A stretch of 64,000 nt of DNA, taken from assembly GCA_963693365.1 (NCBI GenBank), contig CAVNZM010000017.1:868001-932000 (forward strand), given 5' to 3'. Positions 1 through 32,318 of this stretch are shown here, in pieces; the stretch's first letter is position 1; every line of letters begins with the position of its first letter. The DNA comes from Amoebidium appalachense. Its lineage: Eukaryota; Ichthyosporea. The notes beneath the pieces were generated by a model. That model saw only the letters and a list, made by a program, of their open reading frames with translations. It had not been told where the DNA came from and made no database searches. The position numbers were made by a program, and so were the translations under genes.

Positions 1-7296
<7,296 letters not shown>

Positions 7297-7509
7297 TTTT
7301 CATTTTTAACGGAACGATAAGTGTAGGTGAACTTTACGTTTATATTTTGTTTTGGTTATATTTTTTGATTGAGGCAGGGGATGGGGTCGATCTTTAGTGT
7401 GATAATCTGACCCCAGGTCCTGTCTTTTTACTAGAATGGTGTAGGTATTTTGTGTTTTCACCCAACGCACATCCACATGCAACACACATGCGCACGCGTG
7501 CGTGCACAC

Positions 7510-7600
<91 letters not shown>

Positions 7601-7975
7601 CACGGTGACTACCTTCGTCATTCAGCATCATTGTCAGACCTAAAATTCGGCCCCTTACCTTCCTTCTTTCTTTCACCACCTTCCTTTCCCTCGTCCCCCC
7701 AAACGCCCTTCCGAAACCCAATATGAATCTTTTAACACACCCATTCCGCGTTTGGTATGTTTGGAAGGTTTGCAATAGAAGCATGCTTAGAGCATGAATC
7801 GTATTTCATCCGGGTAATCTGCCCGGTACCTGCCTTTGTCCACACATTGAAAATATAACGACTCCTAGCTAACCAGAAGTGAAATATTCTGGGATGTGAA
7901 AGAGGGTGGGGATGGGCAGAAAGACTTAAGATAAGGTGTGGGTGGGTGACTCTGGGGTGGGGTGGGGTGGGACAA

Positions 7976-8024
<49 letters not shown>

Positions 8025-8771
8025 GCCTGGCAACCGTAACTTTACAATGGTTACATCCGTGCAAAGCCCATGTATGCGGCTGTCCAAATTTGGTTTATGT
8101 CATAGTGATCCCGGCTAGAGCGTCAGAATGCATATCCATGCCCATAATATACATATTCCCGCCCAGGGCTGGAATAAACTTTCACGTAATAACCATAAAT
8201 GGACGGAATAGATGAGGCATATGCATCTACTTGGTGTCACATGTAGAAAACACCCGACAAATCTTTTTGCAAATGTCGAAGGCCACTTTGGCTGCTCCGG
8301 CCAACAATACACCAGTCTTGCAATATGTTGACCGTTCCCTTACTTCCCCCCCTTCCCTCTCCCCTCTCCCCCTCTCCCCTCTCCCCTACTCCTTTTTACA
8401 AACACTAGTATTTCCCGACACCCCAGGCCCCAGGTTCTCTCCCGTGAATAATATTCCACTTTGATCATGTTTTGTTCGAATTATATATGCCACTTCAAAT
8501 TGTGCCCCTTCCCCCGGGCCCGCTACCTCTTCCTCGGCCCGTGCCTACGTACACCCTCCGGACGGACTACTATGTATTTACTAAACCTAGGGTTTGCTCT
8601 GTCCCCCCCCCCCCCCCCCCCCCCCGCCCCCCAATTGCAACCACACTTGGCCCAAGTGTCCCACCTACTCACACCTCACATCTCCGACCACGGTACCATC
8701 TCACAAGAGGCTCACAAGAGGCTCATCTAGAGAGTCGGGAGACTGAGAGAGAGCCTCTCCGAGAAACAGAA

Positions 8772-8821
<50 letters not shown>

Positions 8822-8846
8822 CGAGAGTGAGAGAGAGAGAGAGATC

Positions 8847-8879
<33 letters not shown>

Positions 8880-9056
8880 CTGAGAGAGAAGGAGAGAGCC
8901 GGAGAACGAGAGCAAGAAAGAGAGAGTGTGTTGTGTGTGACTCTGTGTGTGTGTCACTGAGTCACGTGTGTGAGTGTTGTGGTTGGATGGATGGCTGGGT
9001 ATCGGGGCGGGGAGGAGGAGAGGGGGAGAGCCTGGCACTGAGGAGGTGCGGGACCA

Positions 9057-9095
<39 letters not shown>

Positions 9096-9394
9096 TTGCA
9101 CCCACACCATGTTGGTCTCAACCCAGGCTCCACCCACCCACAGGGACTGAGAGCCTCGGAGCGAGAGTGCAATACGCTGTGTATCTGTGTGTAAATTTAC
9201 AACCTTTGTCACCGTGAGTGGGTGGATGCAACTTGGTGATATGATTGGCCCGGTATTTCTGTGTGTGTGCGTGTGTGTTGGGGGGAGGGGGGGGGGGGGG
9301 GGGGGGGGGATGGGGAGGGAGGGAAGACCCGGAGGCGTTAGGCGCAGATTGCGGTGCTTATGATTTCGTAAAGGTTCCGGGACCACCCGGCCGA

Positions 9395-9453
<59 letters not shown>

Positions 9454-9956
9454 CCCGCCCCAAACACACACACACACACACACACACAACCAAGAAAAAA
9501 AAAAAAAGAAAAAAAAAAACAAAAACGAAAGCACCTTTCCCTCAGCTGAAACTAAACGAATTCCGGCAAAGTTCACGTGCTCTGCAGAAGTTCCGCGGAA
9601 ATTAATATTTAGTGTATGGTATCCGATCCTATATCAATATTGCACATCATCGGATGCGGCCCAAATTGGCAATCAAAAATCAAAGAATAATCTGCTTCTA
9701 TGCTCTGTACTGGTGCCTTAGCGGAGCGTGAGAGGCGATCATACTGTATGCAGGCTCTAAATCCTTCATTGAACCATGCCATCATGCCGGCATGATGACA
9801 ATCAATTCCGTGGGTCTGCCAGGTGGTGAGTTGTGAAGTTCTCAATCAACAACTGCGTGCAACTAGCCACGACAAAGGAGAGGGCTGAGGAGGGGGGAGG
9901 AAAGGGGAGGGGACCCGCGGCGGCGCCGAGGGTGGGTGGGTGCCAGGGTGGGGTGT

Positions 9957-10015
<59 letters not shown>

Positions 10016-10083
10016 AGGGTCCTGGAGGGGGGGGGGGGGGGGGGGGCACAATGATTCCGACATCGCAAAAAGGTGACCTCACA

Positions 10084-10163
<80 letters not shown>

Positions 10164-10794
10164 CACACGCACGCACACACGCACGCACGCACGCAAGCAC
10201 GTGCCTGAACAGGGCCCTCGTACAAACCCACACACGGATGTACATAGGCACATAAATAAGCCGCGTGCACACGCAAAACAGGCACACTGAAAACACATCC
10301 ATGCACACGGGTGCACACATTGACATACACACTCGATACGCACAACCTTTGTAAACTCGGTTGTTAATGGTTCCTTTATTTCTTTCACCAATGCTAAAAC
10401 AATTTCTCTCTAACTCATCACTCTAAATTGCATGTTTACTCTTTGTATCACTGAGACATCATGCTACCAAACTCATCAACTATATCTCATTTCAATCTTA
10501 ACCAGCATTATGTACATATATAGAAGAAGCACCATCATTCTAATAATCTTATTCTCTATATGAAGTGCAGAATGCGCGCGTATACACCTACGCCTACTCA
10601 GTGCACGTGCGTATGACCTGCAATGATGCATGTTGCGTTTTAGATCATGTTATGCACGTGGGTGTGAGTGTAGGTGTACAAATGCAAATCTATTGGTCCG
10701 GTGGAAGCGTGTTTCCCTTTCACGTGCCAAAAACCTTTCTACCCCACTAACTAAAGGAAAACAAAAACAAAAACAAAAAATAATGAAATAAATA

Positions 10795-10826
<32 letters not shown>

Positions 10827-10911
10827 TATAAATAAATAAATGAAAACAATAAAAACAAAATAGAATTAAAAATCATGCAAAAAACAACTTCAAAACCAGA
10901 CACATACACAC
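7297..10911. other. Intergenic, repeat-rich, no gene supported
   Basis: Between the CysRS stop and the leftward membrane-protein gene. It holds (CA)n at 7512-7597, G or C runs at 7977-8023, 8603-8624, 9058-9094, 9292-9309, 9399-9452 and 9969-10050, a GA-rich stretch at 8748-8925, and (CACG)n at 10081-10199. The stretches 7620-7930, 8040-8340, 9540-9880 and 10330-10900 are non-repetitive. I saw no conserved protein in any of them. Frames near 8472-8610 and 9609-9845 are open but resemble nothing I know. Confidence 0.6.
10081..10199. repeat. (CACG)n tetranucleotide microsatellite
   Basis: About 28 units of CACG/ACGC with two CACA interruptions near its right end. It is unusual here, where most microsatellites are CA or GA. 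A G tract of about 50 bases lies just left of it (9969-10047). Confidence 0.95.
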
Positions 10912-11179
10912 TCACAGTGCACTTAAAGGCCTATCGACCTCCCCATCATCCCCGTGCAACAACCCTTTTCCTTCGTCGCTATTCCATGAATCACTCTTAA
11001 CCCTCTTTTGGTGTCGCCAGTATAGAAACGCACTAACCAAAGCACCCAAAACTATAGAGGCTACACCAAGAGAAATACCAACTATGTCTCCGGGGCAGAG
11101 GTCTTTGTATGTGCAGATAAAGAGGTCGTCGCGAACTTTACGAACGAGTTTTTCTTGAATTCCCTGTTTTTGTGTGTGT

Positions 11180-11236
<57 letters not shown>

Positions 11237-11740
11237 GAAGGGAGGGACGGAGGGAGGTGTGTGTGTGTGTGGGGGGGGAGGGGGGAGGTGTGTGTGTGTG
11301 TGTGTGTGTGCGCATGCGGTGTGTATGTGTGTGCGTGTGCGTGTATGCGTGTGTGCGTGTGTGTGTGTTGGGCGGGTTCAGGCTGTGGTACAGAGTACAA
11401 AGTACACAATAACGACGGAAAGCAGCAAAAATGTTTTGCAAACCACCGAGTATGGACCATAAATAGAGGCCCATCCTTAGAGGATTCCCATCATGTGTCA
11501 TCCACAGTACCCGAATTTCGACCCATTCACCTCGTGTAAGAAATCCGAATACAAGAATTTGCTGCCCTTGAACAAGGATGGGTCACCCTTCCTCATCAGG
11601 TACGAGCTGAGCTCATTCATGCAAGCATGCATCACAGATAAAAGTAGCATGTCCGGCGGGGGGGGGGGGGGGGGGGGGGTATGGTGAGGGCAGGGGCTAA
11701 GCAAGGTCGTGGATGACAGTATGAATGTGCGTGTCACCTC

Positions 11741-11771
<31 letters not shown>

Positions 11772-12101
11772 CTCTCTCTCGCTCTCTCTCCTGCCCTCTC
11801 CCCCCGGCCCCCGTCTCTTCTCTCTCTCTCTGTGTGTGTATGCGTGTGCCCGTGTGTATGTATGTGTGTGTGTATGCGTGTGCCCGTGTGTATGTATGTG
11901 TGTGTGTATGCGTGTGCCCGTGTGTATGTATGTGTGTGTGTATGCGTGTGCCCATGTGTATGTATGTGTGTGTGCGCGCGCACGCCCGGGGGTGGGGGGC
12001 AGGAGGGAGGGGGTGGGGTGGGTTTAGGCGGGGGGTTGACACACACCTCCATGGCTAAGGGGAATTCGAATGCTGCCGCCGATAGAAAGCTCCGGACAAA
12101 T
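10912..12101 (-). CDS. Unrecognised single-pass membrane protein, C-terminal exons
   Basis: Three leftward exons join in phase: 12101-12047 ([18 protein letters not shown]), 11611-11531 (27 codons, ending YSDFLHE) and 11163-10912 (83 codons plus stop). The last exon carries one strongly hydrophobic segment at its residues 28-48 ([21 protein letters not shown]). Basic residues WRHQKRVK follow it, then a short acidic tail. This predicts a type I protein with a cytosolic tail of about 35 residues. Acceptor 11165-11164 sits beside a (CA)n tract and the donor at 11530-11529 is GT. I do not recognise the family. The 5' part is uncertain; exons at 13650-13927 may belong to it, but their phase does not join directly to 12101, so at least one exon is missing. 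Confidence 0.5.
11390..11480 (-). repeat. Inverted diverged copy of the poly(C)-tailed repeat
   Basis: Read on the minus strand this matches the family found in STT3 introns from its start (CTAAGGATGGGCCTCTAT) to its GTACTTTGTACTCTG end. It lies in the intron 11530-11164 of the membrane-protein gene, in gene orientation. The poly(C) partner on that strand lies about 170 bp further on (11197-11236). Confidence 0.55.
11839..11974. repeat. 34-bp minisatellite, four copies
   Basis: Units begin at 11839, 11873, 11907 and 11941, each starting TATGCGTGTGCC, almost identical. The last unit has one C-to-T change. It is flanked by a CT-rich tract on the left and a G-rich stretch on the right, in the intron 12046-11612. 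Confidence 0.9.
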
Positions 12102-12194
12102 CTATGGTCGAAGGTGATTAAGTGGTTGGTCTCTGATTTCTCGTAGTCCTGTCGGTCTGTATACAAGTGTGTGTGTGTGTACGTGTGTACGTGT

Positions 12195-12306
<112 letters not shown>

Positions 12307-12539
12307 ATTTTCTTTAGGGAGTGCCCGTGTTTATGGCTTGTGTACGTCGTATCGGCAAGGAATGGGGTTAAGAAGGGTTTGGCTTTTGTAAATAACACAC
12401 TAGCAAAAGACAAACAAACAAACAAACAAAAAAAACTAATGATAATGACAAGGAAGGGGCTTTGGAGGAGAGAGGGTGGGGGGGAGGGGCAAAAGCAAAG
12501 TCAGGCTGATTCAAGACTCGTCCATGTTCTCGTAAAGTT

Positions 12540-13330
12540 CCCCCCCCCCCCCCCCCCCCCCCATCCCCTCCCCCCCCTCCCCTCTTCTCCCCAACCCGTG
12601 CAATAAAAACTCGAACAAATACTCGTCTCCTTTTCTCCTCAGCCAATGTCAAATGGTCATATACGGCGGGGACATAGGGGGACGATTTTGGTTACGGTCC
12701 ATCCCCCCTTCATCCGCCACCCCCTTCTCAATCTCTCCTGCCTCTCTCTCACTCTCCCCACCTTACTCCCTCAATCTCCTCACTCTCTCCCTGTCCCCCC
12801 CCCCCCCCCCCCTTTATTATCTCACTGCCTCGCTACCCCCCCCCCCCCCCCCCCCCCGTCTTCCCACCCTTTCTCACACACACACACACTCTCTCTTACT
12901 CTTCCCTCCAACCCCCCGCATTCTCTCGATCCCCCTCCCCCCCCCCCCCCCCCCACACACACACACCGTGTCACTCTCTCTTTCCCCCCCTCCCCCCTCC
13001 CCCCCCTCCCCCCCCCCCCCCCCTCCCCCCTCCCCCTTCCCCCACCACTCTCTGTCTCGCTCCCCCCCCCCTCCCCCTCCTCCCCCTCCCCCCCCCCCCC
13101 CAACTTTCCCTGTCTCTCTCTCCCTCTTCCCCCCTCCCCCCCCCCCCCCCCCCCACTCCCTGTTTCTCCTGCCTCCCCTCTTCCCCTCCCCTCAACCTCT
13201 CCCTGTCTCCCTCCCCTCCCCTCTCTTCTCTCCCAGTCTCCCTCTCTATACCTTTCCCCCCTCCTTCCCCTTCCTCTCTCTCTCACCCTCCCCTCACCAT
13301 CCGCCCCTACGCCCCCCCCCCTCCTTACAA
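12540..13330. repeat. C/CT-rich pyrimidine tract
   Basis: Almost 800 bases of C runs mixed with CTCTCC and CCCTC, with little G. It is the longest strand-asymmetric block in the window. The proline/serine-rich frame on the plus strand and the Gly/Glu/Arg frame on the minus strand are composition artefacts. A stretch of ordinary sequence, 12601-12715, lies inside its left end. Confidence 0.85.
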
Positions 13331-13649
13331 ACACACACTCTCTCTGGAAAACCATACCAACAGCTTCCCTCATACAGCCCCCAACTTCTACGTATTTTCG
13401 CCTCCGCCCACCCCACACACACACCCCAAACATACGTGCACTCTCCCGTGATGCATACATATGCTTTCAGTTTTCAAATCGCAATCAAACATCTCCCATA
13501 ATCCTATTTTCTCTTTCAAAAACGAGAACTGAAATTAGACGGGTGGCTGCATTGTGGAGGGGAAGACACGGGGAGAGAGAACTACACTACAGAATGAGAA
13601 AAGGAATCCCAGCGGAAATGACAGCTGTTAGAGATGTTCCATCACATAC

Positions 13650-13927
13650 TTGTTTGGCCAGAGCTGGTTCCAGTGAAAGGGGTTGGTGTTGCCCTTTCTA
13701 GCCAAGATTCAACCATGCAGATCCGTTCACGGATGTGTGACCGTGTACGTAGTCTAAGTCGCCGTGTATGTTCGAGTCCAGCCAAAATTTCCTCACTCCT
13801 TAGAATCAACAGAGTATATAGTGACACTTACACTCTCAGAACTACAAATCTTTTGGTCCAGAAAAATCCATGGGTAGGGCTACACATCTGTCCATACAAG
13901 CAAGGCTGAGTATCCGACACACACGAG
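13650..13927 (-). CDS. Possible two-exon fragment of an unrecognised protein
   Basis: On the minus strand, frame-compatible exons 13927-13832 and 13798-13650 flank a 33-base interval. The first ends at a strong GTAAGT donor (13831), the second starts after TTCTAAG and ends at a GTATGT donor (13649). The product reads CVSDTQPCLYGQMC, then FFWTKRFVVLRV and EEILAGLEHTRRLRLRTR. A 33-base intron would be far shorter than any other in the window, which counts against it. The plus strand is also open over 13634-13909 (91 residues). Coding strand and reality are therefore unsure. Minus-strand frames at about 14200-14509 could be further 5' exons but have no clear donors. Confidence 0.25.
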
Positions 13928-14826
13928 CTTAATAGTGCCTCACGACTATGATGACGCAAAAAGGATCTTTTAGGTATTGTAAAAACTGCGCACACAACGT
14001 TATAACAAGGTGTATTTTCTTCTTTTGTAATTGAGAAATTGCACAACACCTATTATGTAAGGCAAGCCCTCACTTGCACGGCGTACGCGTTCAGACTCGG
14101 GGCTTTTGATCAAACAACCCCTTGTGTGATATCAGCGAGGTGCGGGCAGTCTCGACTCTTTGTTCTTAGTCTCGATAATGACAATAGCTCATGATATATT
14201 CGAGGGCGATGGTGGTGGTGGCGGGGGAGGGGGGGGGGGGGAAGGGCGGGAGGAGGGGACCGTGATCATGAGAAGCTGCGTGACAGTTCTTCTAACGTTA
14301 TCTGTGGGAGTTATGGGAGAGCAAACTGAAAGTATACCATCAGGAAGGAAATTATGAACATTACAAGGAGCAGAGCTCATTTGAGCCTTTGGGGGAGGAG
14401 AGCGAGGGGTAGGAGGGGGGGTGGGGAGGGGGGAAGTCCGACCAAGAAGGTAAGGGGAAGGAATGAGGGGACGCAGCTCTCTTTCGTTACACATATGCTG
14501 CACCGGCACACTGAGCCCGGTAGGTCGCCTTTAAACGTTTAACTGGTCATTCATGCTATCCCAAAAAAACAGAGTTCATCCGACCGATTTCTCTCTCCCC
14601 CCCTCCCCCCCCCCCCCCCCCCCCCCCCGCCCGCCCGCCCCCCTCCACCCATCCCCTCGACAACTGCTTCTCCCCGGTCTCATTCACAAGTAAGTTTGGT
14701 CAATCTATTCAAGCAGATCATTCATTCATTCATACACGTTTAATTCTATCCCAACACTGCTCATGCCCCAGAGAGGCCTTCCTTCCCTCGACCCACACTC
14801 AAGCACATGGCTGGCACACCCAACCA

Positions 14827-15437
14827 CTACTTCTTCCCCTCTTTCTGCACCAAATGGCTTGCCGGCTGTGCCAATAATTGCTTCTGCAGGGCCAACTCCT
14901 TTGCCCTTTTCTGCTCTGCAGCCAGCAACTGTGCCTTGTGTCTCTCCTCCAGTTTGCCTGCTCGTTCTCTCATCTTCCTGGACTTCTCAACGAGAGTCAC
15001 CATCTCCTTGCGGACAATCTGCACAAAAAAAAGGTTTAAGGTTGCTGAATAGTTTCTAAAACATGGAATAGCATGCCTTCGCAACCAATGTGGACCAAAA
15101 AAGAATGGGCCCAGGGGGGGGGGGGGGGGGGGGGGCGTTTGGAGGGAGACTCGGTTCTGGGGGAATAAGTTCACGGAAACTGTGGAAAAGACATCTACAG
15201 AGGAGCAAAACAGGATATAAGAGTATGCAGGGGAACATTTTGGCGAATGAAATAGGACGAAAGACCGAAGGCAGGAAGCCACAGTCGCAGGTTGATGGGG
15301 GCATAAAGAGAGTGGTGTAAAGAATGGAGAAAGGATGACCGAGAGAATGAGTGAGTAGTGATTGTAAGACCGCGCAGGGGGAGGGGGGGGAGGGGGGGGA
15401 GGGCAAGGCGAGGAAAAGAGAGAGGGAGAGAGAGGGG

Positions 15438-15507
<70 letters not shown>

Positions 15508-15585
15508 GAGAGAGAGTGTGTGTGTGTGTGTGTGATTTTGATTCAGGGAGAGAGGCAAAGAGAGAGAGAGTAGAGAGAGAGAGAG

Positions 15586-15628
<43 letters not shown>

Positions 15629-15747
15629 AGAGAGACCGAGAGGGAGGGAGGGAGAGAAAGAGAAGAGAGGGGGGAGAGAGGGCAGGGCCAAGGGAGAGGA
15701 AGAGGGGGAGAGGCCCCGGATGGGTAGAGAGAGTGAGAGAGTGAGTG

Positions 15748-15796
<49 letters not shown>

Positions 15797-15798
15797 GG

Positions 15799-15842
<44 letters not shown>

Positions 15843-16426
15843 CAGAGAGAGAAAGGCAGAGAGGGGGGGGGGGAGGGAGTGGGGGGGGGGGGGGGGGAGA
15901 GAGAGAAAGAGGCGTAGGGATAAACGAGGGGGAGACGGGGGCAGGATGGGGAGGATGTTCAAATGGCCATGGGAGGGAGGTATAGAGACGAGACACACAA
16001 ACTAAGATACCACGAGGGAAGAACGACCCGGTTCATTAAATCCTTGAACACACACACCTGCAGTTTTAACGTGTAGAAGGGCAACTGCATCATTGTCTGC
16101 TTGAGCTGTGGGTCCTCCAGAACATTACCCGTTTCCATACTGGCAGCTATCTCAGCAACCTCTTTCAACAGCGACTCTTGCTCCTCTTTGATCTTCAACA
16201 ATAAATCCTCCAGATGATGAATGTCTTCGGCTACAGTGGCGACTACAGCCTGTGCAAATGCCTCTGAGGGTGGTTTCTCGCCATCGATATCCGAGGTGTG
16301 ATTTTTCTCCTGAGATGGGGCCTGTGCACCTTGGGAAGGGGGTTCTCCCTCCTGTGCGCGTGTTGTAAGAGGATGGTCGGCGGGACCTGCGTGCTCCTGT
16401 ATCACAGTGGGCGTGTTTTCTGCCAT
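14827..16426 (-). CDS. BLOC1S6: BLOC-1 subunit 6 (pallidin) homologue
   Basis: Two exons: 16426-16058 (123 codons, ATG 16426-16424) and 15018-14827 (63 codons plus stop), joined in phase 0 by a 1,039-base GT/AG intron. The 186-residue product is close to the usual 170-180 of pallidin. Residues 55-123 are helical and align with the pallidin core. The C-terminal exon carries the family's best signature, VRKEMVTLVEKSRKMRERA, then a long charged coiled coil ending KQLLAQPASH, the counterpart of the animal KQLTARPAKR end. Pallidin is a coiled-coil subunit of BLOC-1, which acts in endosome-to-lysosome-related-organelle sorting and binds syntaxin. The first 50 residues are proline/glutamate-rich and not conserved. 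It is head to head with STT3, ATG to ATG 630 bases apart. Confidence 0.82.
15421..15905. repeat. GA-rich purine tract in the BLOC1S6 intron
   Basis: Nearly 500 bases of GA repeats with short GGGG and GTGTGT interruptions, filling about half of the single BLOC1S6 intron. On the transcribed strand it is a CT tract. Long Arg/Glu and Ser/Leu frames across it are artefacts. Confidence 0.95.
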
Positions 16427-17056
16427 GCTTTCTACCTTGCAAACGACTGCATCATGTTCGCGATGTGGTGCGGTTTGAAGATGGAATTTCGTAGGTGCTC
16501 AATGAACATGTCTTGCACGGATGAACAGCAATTGCGCATATATGTCAGCAATGGCGGAGGAAACTTCCAGTTTTGCACTTGGTATAAGCAAGTTAAACTG
16601 TAGAATGGAGAAAGATCATATGCTCTCATCTGCCTATGTACATTCAGCTTGTGCAGTTCGATTCAACTCAGAACTGACTCATCAGGAAAAGGAAGCTTTG
16701 AAAGACCATCGATCAGTGGACTGTGAAACGGTGACGTAAAACTGACAACTCTTTGGGTTTGCACTTGTAGACTACAAAAACCTCGAAACTAAAAATAGAA
16801 CCCTAATACACGCCAATGTCAAATATAGTTTTGGAATTCCATTCTTGGCCCACTAGCCTCCGGGCGCCTGACAACAGCCAATCATTCTCGTCTCCGTGTT
16901 GCCTACAGGAATTTTCCCTCCAAGTTTTCCGGCACACTTCAACAGAGAGAGGAAGGGAGAGAGAGCGGAGGAAAAACAAGAAAAAGTAGGGAGGGAAAGA
17001 GTATAGGGGCTGCCTTGTAGGGCGCTCGTTCTTTTATGCTGCGGCTGTGACATAAA
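16427..17056. promoter_or_regulatory. Shared intergenic region of the divergent BLOC1S6/STT3 pair
   Basis: The 630 bases between the two start codons must carry both promoters. A CCAAT box (CAGCCAATCA) lies at 16876-16885. No TATA box is evident. A minus-strand open frame (16629-16432) spans half of it and ends in an AG/GTAGAA donor-like site, so a non-coding or extra BLOC1S6 5' exon there is possible. The region is free of microsatellites, unlike most intergenic DNA in the window. Confidence 0.6.
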
Positions 17057-31223
<14,167 letters not shown>

Positions 31224-31625
31224 GCACTGGGTGAGGGGGAGAAAAGGAGACCACAGATAGGCCTGGCGTCTGCTGGCGTGTACATACTGATCACCGATTA
31301 AACGAACAAATAAAAACACGACCAAATAAAAAAGCACAACATGAACATATCCAATGTTGTCCACTATTTGTGTGATGTGCTCTTTGTCCGGCGGACACAA
31401 CTGTGTTCAACTAATGTTTTTCGGTCGTGAATCCGTCGTGTTTTGCCGTGTTTCCGTGCCAATCCCTCCCCCCCCCCCCCCCTTCCCCCCTGCCTGCACG
31501 CTTGAATTGCTTTGATTTTGGATTCCCCACTTTCGTGATGTTTTGTTGTTGCTCTTTGTTTTCTCCTCCATATTTTCAACCCTCTCACGCACACATCCCC
31601 CATCCCCCCCCCCCCCGGAATTCAT

Positions 31626-31670
<45 letters not shown>

Positions 31671-32318
31671 GCCCCCCCTCCCCCCAAACACACACACACA
31701 CACACAAAAAAGAAGAAGAAAAAAAAACCCCCCCACACATGCATGTACCGGCGTGCGCACGCACAAAAACACATACACTCACTCCCTCACACAACACAAT
31801 CACACACACACACACCTACATGGTCCACACACATACCCAAAGAAAGGTCACCATGTCGCATTACACCTGTAAACACCGTTTACACGCGCACACCAAAACT
31901 TCAGTACGTGTTGTAGACACAAAAAGAATCTATAACAAAACATTTTAGAGATTCTTTTTGTATCTACGTTATGGTTTTCTCATAATATCTATGAATGCAT
32001 ATATATATATGTGCCCGAACCATAATATGTACAGCCATGCGTCTATTTATGATATGTCTTGCCCTGTAGGTGTCCTTTAAATCTACTGCAGCATAATTTT
32101 AGACAAGAAAAAACATTAACCCCCATATCATAACGGGTTAATTATAAAGCACGGAGTATTAGTCTTATGAATTATATATGGTATTACAGTGGCTATATAT
32201 AGCTATTCTAGAAGCTAAACAACACATAGAGCTGCCTAATATATCTGCCCATTAATTAAGGTAACTCAACAAACATCACCAAAAGAAACCAGCCAGCTTG
32301 CTCATTTTAACCTAGATA
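31224..32318. other. Intergenic between STT3 and the coiled-coil gene
   Basis: Holds a subfamily B poly(C) repeat (31491-31597), (GT)n at 31630-31669 and CA-rich sequence to 31880. Then about 400 bases of AT-rich unique DNA follow to the stop of the leftward coiled-coil gene. The two genes converge; 3' UTRs and poly(A) sites of both must lie here. No further gene is evident. Confidence 0.6.

Noticed and set aside
12641-12712. Exon-like stretch after TTTTCTCCTCAG
   Set aside because: Open in two plus-strand frames and with a minus-strand alternative, but no consistent partner exon or protein match.
12646-13701. 351-residue proline/serine-rich frame
   Set aside because: It follows the C/CT-rich tract only; no motif, and the reverse strand is equally open.
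14827-15996. 389-residue minus frame including Ser/Leu repeats
   Set aside because: Only 14827-15018 is the BLOC1S6 exon; the rest reads through the CT tract of the intron.
16432-16629. Minus-strand frame FIEHLRNSIFKPHHIANMMQSFAR before the BLOC1S6 start
   Set aside because: Looks protein-like and ends at a donor-like AG/GTAGAA, but it would splice out the BLOC1S6 ATG region and no acceptor partner fits. Kept as a possible 5' exon only.
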